Source of the DNA: JBQTHD01 sp052390275
GTDB lineage: Bacteria > Actinomycetota > Acidimicrobiia > Acidimicrobiales > AC-14
Assembly (NCBI GenBank): GCA_052390275.1
Contig: JBQTHD010000031.1
Span: 1 to 12,816, forward strand
DNA length: 12,816 bases
Direction of reading: 5' to 3'
In this document: piece by piece, positions 8,922 through 12,816 of the stretch
Layout of the letters: the number at the start of each line of letters is the position of its first letter
Numbering within the stretch: the first letter of the stretch is position 1
The notes under the pieces: generated by a model
What the model was told of the DNA's origin: nothing
Databases searched by the model: none
Seen by the model: only the letters and a program-made list of their open reading frames with translations
Program-made: the position numbers and the translations under genes

Positions 8922-9779
8922 GTGATCGACGGAGAGCTTGGAAGCTTCCTGCGCAGCCGCCGGGAGGCCCTGTCCCCCAGTGCCGTTGGGCTTCCAACCG
9001 GATCACGCCGCCGGACCCCGGGGCTGCGGCGGGCCGAGGTGGCCACTCTGGCCGGGGTGAGCGTCGATTATCTGATCCGTATCGAGCAGGGCCGCGACAA
9101 TCGCCCCTCCTCTCAGGTCCTGGGTGCCCTGGCCGATGCCCTTCAGTTGAGCGACGAGGACCGGGACCATCTCCGGCTCCTGGGGGCACTCAGCCAGGGA
9201 ACCGAGCTTTGCCCCCGGGCCCGGGCCGCCGCCCGGGAGGTGCGTCCCACCGTGCGGGCGCTGCTCGACCAGATGGAGCCCTCGCCGGCCATGGTGGTCA
9301 ACCATCTTGGTGATCTCCTGGCCTGGACCGACGGCTACGACCGGCTGGCCCGGCCTTTGGGCATCCTCGATGCCGACGAGCCGAACCTGGTGTGGTTCAC
9401 GTTCGTGGACGAGCGAGCCAGGGCCGCCTACCCCGATTGGGAGGCGGTGGCGGGCGAGCAGGTCGCCAACCTCCGCGCTGAGCTTCGGGGTCCGGGTGAC
9501 GAGGCCAGGGCATTGGCCGATCGGCTGGCCGAGGCCGCCGGCGCGGAGTTCACCCAGCGGTGGGACGGCCGACCGACTGGACGTCGGCACACCGGAGTCC
9601 AGACGCTGGTTCATCCCGAAGTCGGCCTGATGCGACTGGCCTTCGAGCCCCTGGATCTCGCCGACGCCGACCGGCAGCGCCTGGTGGCCTACCTACCGGC
9701 CGATCCGTCTACCTCGGCCGCGCTCGACCGCCTTGCCGGCCGCCAACCCGGAGCCCTTCGCTCGGTCCGCACCGGCTGA
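8922..9779 (+). CDS. XRE-family transcriptional regulator with MmyB-like ligand-binding domain
   Basis: A DNA-binding regulator of about 285 residues. The N-terminal helix-turn-helix starts with ELGSFLRSRREALSPSAVGL, runs through RRTPGLRRAEVATLAGVSVD and ends YLIRIEQGRDNRPSSQVLGA (to about residue 70). This is the classic opening of actinobacterial XRE regulators of the MmyB-like type. The rest, about 100-270, matches the MmyB-like ligand-binding domain: RPTVRALLDQ, PAMVVNHLGDLLAWTDGYD, NLVWFTFVDERARAAYPDWE, and the late block TLVHPEVGLMRLAFEPLDL. Some members of this domain family bind fatty acids. The start is GTG 8922, or possibly GTG 8916 in the same frame; no strong ribosome binding site is visible, so a leaderless mRNA is possible. 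An in-frame ATG at 8790 would add 44 residues containing WPHxG repeats, but the family normally begins right at the helix-turn-helix. It is divergent from YceI and converges with the DUF499 gene. Confidence 0.9.
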   Translation: MIDGELGSFLRSRREALSPSAVGLPTGSRRRTPGLRRAEVATLAGVSVDYLIRIEQGRDNRPSSQVLGALADALQLSDEDRDHLRLLGALSQGTELCPRARAAAREVRPTVRALLDQMEPSPAMVVNHLGDLLAWTDGYDRLARPLGILDADEPNLVWFTFVDERARAAYPDWEAVAGEQVANLRAELRGPGDEARALADRLAEAAGAEFTQRWDGRPTGRRHTGVQTLVHPEVGLMRLAFEPLDLADADRQRLVAYLPADPSTSAALDRLAGRQPGALRSVRTG

Positions 9780-9951
9780 ACCCTGGAACGTTTCCGAGGC
9801 CCGACTTCCATGACTGGAGTCGACAAAGCGCCGTTGGCAAAGTCGCCGGCGTCTTGCCCACGTACTGAATCCGGGACGCGATGCGCAGGTCGATGTTCGC
9901 CGACCATCCAGGAGGTGGCATGCCCGCATGAATCCTCTGGATCCGCCGCGC
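9780..9951. other. Convergent intergenic gap without a recognisable gene
   Basis: This 172-bp gap lies between the XRE stop and the DUF499 stop. It holds only short open frames of no recognised family and one weak 5-bp inverted repeat (GGTCG at 9888-9892 with CGACC at 9901-9905). There is no T run that would make a convincing intrinsic terminator. Confidence 0.5.
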
Positions 9952-12816
9952 CTACTCCTCGAACTCGTGGTGCTCGAACTTGAGGGTGCGGGCGTTCTCG
10001 CTCACCGTGCGACGGACGTCGTCGCCGAGGCCCTTGGGGGCGGTGGCTTCCACCTCGACGGTGATGGTGACCTCGGCGCCGGCCCGGGCTAGCTGGGCAA
10101 CGATGGCCTCGGCGATGTCGCCCAGATCCCGGACCATGCGCACAGGAGCCAGCGACACCCGGCCGTAGAAGCGGATTGGACGGACGGCCGCTATCCCATC
10201 GTTGGCGACCGCTGGCATACCCGCGGCCGAAGCAGCAGGCGGCGGCACTCCGGCGGCGGACCCGGCCACGGCCTCAGACAGGGCGACGCCGGCGGCGGGC
10301 CGGCGATCGGATTCGATCCGGCGTGAGGCGACGGTGGGCCTCACCACCACGGCTGCGGCGTCGAACACGACGTCGGCATGATGGCCGGCCACCAGGCCGG
10401 CGTAGCGCCCGGTCCCGCCGTCGCCGTCGCCGCCGGGGTCAGCCGCTCCGGCACCATCGCCGGCTGGCTCGAAGGCCGAGGCGTAGGCGAAGGTGTCGGA
10501 GCTCCAGGTGAGCAGGGCCACGCCGGAGCGCACGGCGTCAACTAGCACTGCCGAGTTTCGCAGGCGGGGCAGGTAGAGGTACTGGCTGAAGTCGCTCCAC
10601 AGTTGGCGCAGGCCTACATGGTCGCCCCGCCACAGCGGTACCCGGTCGAGGTCCATCCGCAGCCGCACGCCCGAGTAGGCGGTGATCAGTGCCTCCTCGG
10701 CGGCCAGCTTGCGCCCGACCCGCACGGCCAGGGGCTCAGGACCGCTCACCCGGATCTCCTCCCAGCCCACGGTCGGGTCGGCGGCCGTCTGGGTGGGCAC
10801 GAGCACCCAGATGAAGGTCTCGCCAATGCGCTGGGCCACGGCATCGTCGAGATGGGAGCGGCGGGTCTCGGCCTGCCGGCGCTGGAAGTTGTCGAGGTTG
10901 AGGGTCTCGGTCTCGCTCTCGATCGATGCCCAGGCCAGGTACTGGCGCACGCCCTGGTTCAGCTCCTCGAGGCGGGTGTTATCGGCGGCCAAAAAGACCA
11001 GCATGTTGCGGTGCAGGCGGTCGCCGGCGGCCCGTCGCTCCAGGAGATCGGCCGCCGCCAGCCGGGCCGGGCTGTCGACCGTCTTGGCCGAGTGCGGGTG
11101 CTCGGGCCCCAGCACCACCAGGCGCACCTCGGCCTCGTCGGGCACCTCGGCCGGCGAGCGGGGGGCCGGGTGCACGGTGGCGAAGTCGCCCCTGGCGCCG
11201 GCTCGGGTGGCGGCAGCCAGGCGCCGGCGGATCTCGGAGTCGACGTCGTCGTCGCTGAAGTGCGAGGCGGCCCGATCCTGGGCCAGCCTGGTCACCGACG
11301 GCTGGAGCGAGTACCAGTAGCGCTGGCCGTCGACGTAGAGGTAGGTGGCGGCGTCGGTGAGCCGGCGCAGGGCGTCGCCGAAGGTGGCCGGCGATTCGCC
11401 CGGCTGCACGCAGGCCAGCTTGATGGAACGGTCGTCGGTTCCCCGGTTGGCCGCCCTCTGGTTGGGCGCCGAACCCAGGTAGATGGCCCGGGCCACCCGG
11501 CGGGTGGCCGAGTAGCGGCCGAGGTTGGGGTTCTCCCGGTCGAGGCGCAGGGGCAGTGCGTTGGGGCCGTCCACGTCGGTGCCCAGCACCGGCTCCCACC
11601 CGTCGTCGAGGTAGCGGACCAGCTCCGAGCGCACCCGGTCGGCGTCGATGGGCACGCTGGCCGGCAGCACCAAAAGGCCTGAGTCGTTGCGCTCCCACAG
11701 CTCGTGCACCACCGCCGCCATCAGCCGCAGCACCCCCCGGGTACGCTGGAACTTCTCCAGCGTCGACCATTCGCCGTAGAGGCGGTCGAACAGCTCGGGA
11801 TGGATGGGATAGGCGGCGGTGAGCCGGCGTTCGTAGTCGCCTTCGGTGCAGCCAGGCGGGAACTCGCCTCGCTGGGTGCGGTAGAGGTTGGCGAAGGCCC
11901 GCACCACGGCGTCGCGCTGGGGCGCCAGGGCGGCGGGTATGTCGTCGAACAGTCGCCGGCGGACGATCTCGAAGCCCTCGTCGGCCGAGGCCGGCCGCCA
12001 CGACGACTCCACCCGCCCGATCACGTTCTTGAGCCGCTCGAGGGCGGCCCGGCCCCCCTCGCCGCCCACCTCGATGTCCGACGCCGGTATCGACACCACC
12101 AGCAGGGCCCCGGGTACCGCCCGGGCCGCCTCGGCCAGGGCCTGGGCGAAGGTGAACTGGGCGTCGAAGGACCCGGCCGGCAGCCCTTCGACGCCGTAGA
12201 GCAACCGGGCGTAGGCCACCCACTCGTCGATGAGCACCAGGCAGGGCGAGAAGCGCCGGAGCAGCTCGATCACGGCCGCCCCGGGACTGGTACCGGCCCG
12301 GTCGGCGTCGGCGACCAGGGCGTAGCCCTCGGCCCCGCCCAACTGCCAGGCCATCTCCCCCCACAGGGTGCGGACCGAGACTCCGTCGCCCTTGTCTGCG
12401 ATGGAAGCCGGCGAGAGCCACTGGCCCACCAAGACGGCGGTGCGGGCCACTGGTGGCGCCTCCAACTCGGCGTCGGCCAGCATCCCTTCGATACCCGGCA
12501 ACTCCTGCGGCGGATAGCCGGCGGCCAGGTGGTAGAGGGCGATCATGGAGTGCGTCTTGCCCCCGCCGAAGCTGGTCTGGAGGTCGACCACGGGCGAGCC
12601 GCCCTGGCCGCTCAGGCGCTCGACGGCCTGGGCCAGCAGTTGGCGCAGCCCGCCGGTGAGGAACGTGCGACGGAAGAACTCCACCGGGTCGGCGTACTCG
12701 GCCGCCCCCTCCCCCAGCCACACCTGGTGGAGGTCGGCGGCGAACTCGGCCAGGGCGAACTTGCCCCGGGCCACGTCGTCATGGGGCTGGATCACGTCGC
12801 GCCACGGCCTGAGCCC
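9952..12816 (-). CDS. DUF499-family P-loop ATPase, N-terminus outside the window
   Basis: A large ATPase, at least 955 residues within the window, with the layout of DUF499 (COG1483-like) proteins. Counting from the GTG at 12795, it shows HDDVARGKFALAEFAADL (5-22), P-loop SFGGGKTHS at 75-83, Walker B CLVLIDEW at 185-192 and the block YPIHPELFDRLY with WSTLEKFQRTRGVLRLMA near 335-365. After a low-complexity Gly/Ala/Asp-rich linker (about 790-880) comes a C-terminal domain, RFYGRVSLAPVRMVRDLGDI to RTVSENARTLKFEHHEFEE. The C-terminus looks complete. The frame stays open to the window edge and the residues just before the GTG (LRPWRD) fit the family, so the true start is probably beyond 12816. 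DUF499 genes are commonly linked to DUF1156 methyltransferases and helicases in defence-type loci; related P-loop proteins occur in BREX. No partner lies in this window. Because this gene reads leftward, its operon partners would be to the right. Confidence 0.9.
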   Translation of the reverse strand, partial: GLRPWRDVIQPHDDVARGKFALAEFAADLHQVWLGEGAAEYADPVEFFRRTFLTGGLRQLLAQAVERLSGQGGSPVVDLQTSFGGGKTHSMIALYHLAAGYPPQELPGIEGMLADAELEAPPVARTAVLVGQWLSPASIADKGDGVSVRTLWGEMAWQLGGAEGYALVADADRAGTSPGAAVIELLRRFSPCLVLIDEWVAYARLLYGVEGLPAGSFDAQFTFAQALAEAARAVPGALLVVSIPASDIEVGGEGGRAALERLKNVIGRVESSWRPASADEGFEIVRRRLFDDIPAALAPQRDAVVRAFANLYRTQRGEFPPGCTEGDYERRLTAAYPIHPELFDRLYGEWSTLEKFQRTRGVLRLMAAVVHELWERNDSGLLVLPASVPIDADRVRSELVRYLDDGWEPVLGTDVDGPNALPLRLDRENPNLGRYSATRRVARAIYLGSAPNQRAANRGTDDRSIKLACVQPGESPATFGDALRRLTDAATYLYVDGQRYWYSLQPSVTRLAQDRAASHFSDDDVDSEIRRRLAAATRAGARGDFATVHPAPRSPAEVPDEAEVRLVVLGPEHPHSAKTVDSPARLAAADLLERRAAGDRLHRNMLVFLAADNTRLEELNQGVRQYLAWASIESETETLNLDNFQRRQAETRRSHLDDAVAQRIGETFIWVLVPTQTAADPTVGWEEIRVSGPEPLAVRVGRKLAAEEALITAYSGVRLRMDLDRVPLWRGDHVGLRQLWSDFSQYLYLPRLRNSAVLVDAVRSGVALLTWSSDTFAYASAFEPAGDGAGAADPGGDGDGGTGRYAGLVAGHHADVVFDAAAVVVRPTVASRRIESDRRPAAGVALSEAVAGSAAGVPPPAASAAGMPAVANDGIAAVRPIRFYGRVSLAPVRMVRDLGDIAEAIVAQLARAGAEVTITVEVEATAPKGLGDDVRRTVSENARTLKFEHHEFEE

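Noticed and set aside
9689..9929. Small minus-strand open frames of 70-78 codons between XRE and DUF499
   Set aside because: They overlap the XRE 3' end, have no clear ribosome binding site and resemble no family I recognise.
10603..11682. Long plus-strand open frame (359 codons) opposite the DUF499 gene
   Set aside because: It lies wholly inside the well-supported minus-strand gene, and its Gly/Val/His-rich translation has no family pattern. It is an expected antisense shadow of GC-rich codons.
10979..12721. Second minus-strand frame of 580 codons within the DUF499 gene
   Set aside because: The translation is Arg/Gly/Ala-rich with no motifs, while the overlapping frame carries every DUF499 block.

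Overview
The window looks like chromosomal DNA of a high-GC actinobacterium, possibly of the Acidimicrobiia type. This is inferred from the strong G/C bias at third codon positions, GTG starts, overlapping stop/start junctions, an ECF sigma/zinc anti-sigma pair and an MmyB-like XRE regulator. No rRNA, tRNA, CRISPR array or intact insertion sequence was seen.

Layout. (1) Positions 1-3783, minus strand: a large superfamily 1 (DNA2/NAM7-like) helicase/ATPase, cut by the left window edge. It is broken by an in-frame amber codon at 1957-1959 and a one-base frameshift at about 760-762. Read through both lesions, it shows the P-loop and helicase motifs II, III and the start of the C-terminal core. 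(2) 3851 to about 4120, minus: the 3' part of a VapC-like PIN toxin whose N-terminal half is missing. (3) 4317-8010, plus: a tightly overlapping four-gene operon of ECF sigma factor, membrane-anchored zinc-binding anti-sigma factor, ABC ATPase and ABC-2 type permease. A candidate ECF-type promoter and a nested inverted repeat lie upstream. (4) 8011-8242: a convergent gap holding a perfect heptamer tandem array. (5) 8243-8791 minus (YceI-family protein) and 8922-9779 plus (MmyB-like XRE regulator) are divergent. They share a 130-bp gap with three 15-bp direct repeats. (6) 9952-12816, minus: a DUF499 P-loop ATPase, complete at its C-terminus and running off the right edge at its N-terminus.

How the parts may work together. 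The sigma/anti-sigma pair most likely controls itself and the exporter in response to an envelope signal. The XRE regulator probably controls the YceI gene, itself, or both. DUF499 proteins are usually found beside DUF1156-type DNA methyltransferases and helicases in phage-defence or modification loci, so the right edge is probably the end of such a cluster. The helicase and VapC remnants on the left look like decayed accessory DNA. The left 3.8 kb also appears less GC-rich than the rest, which fits separate ancestry; this was judged by eye, not calculated.
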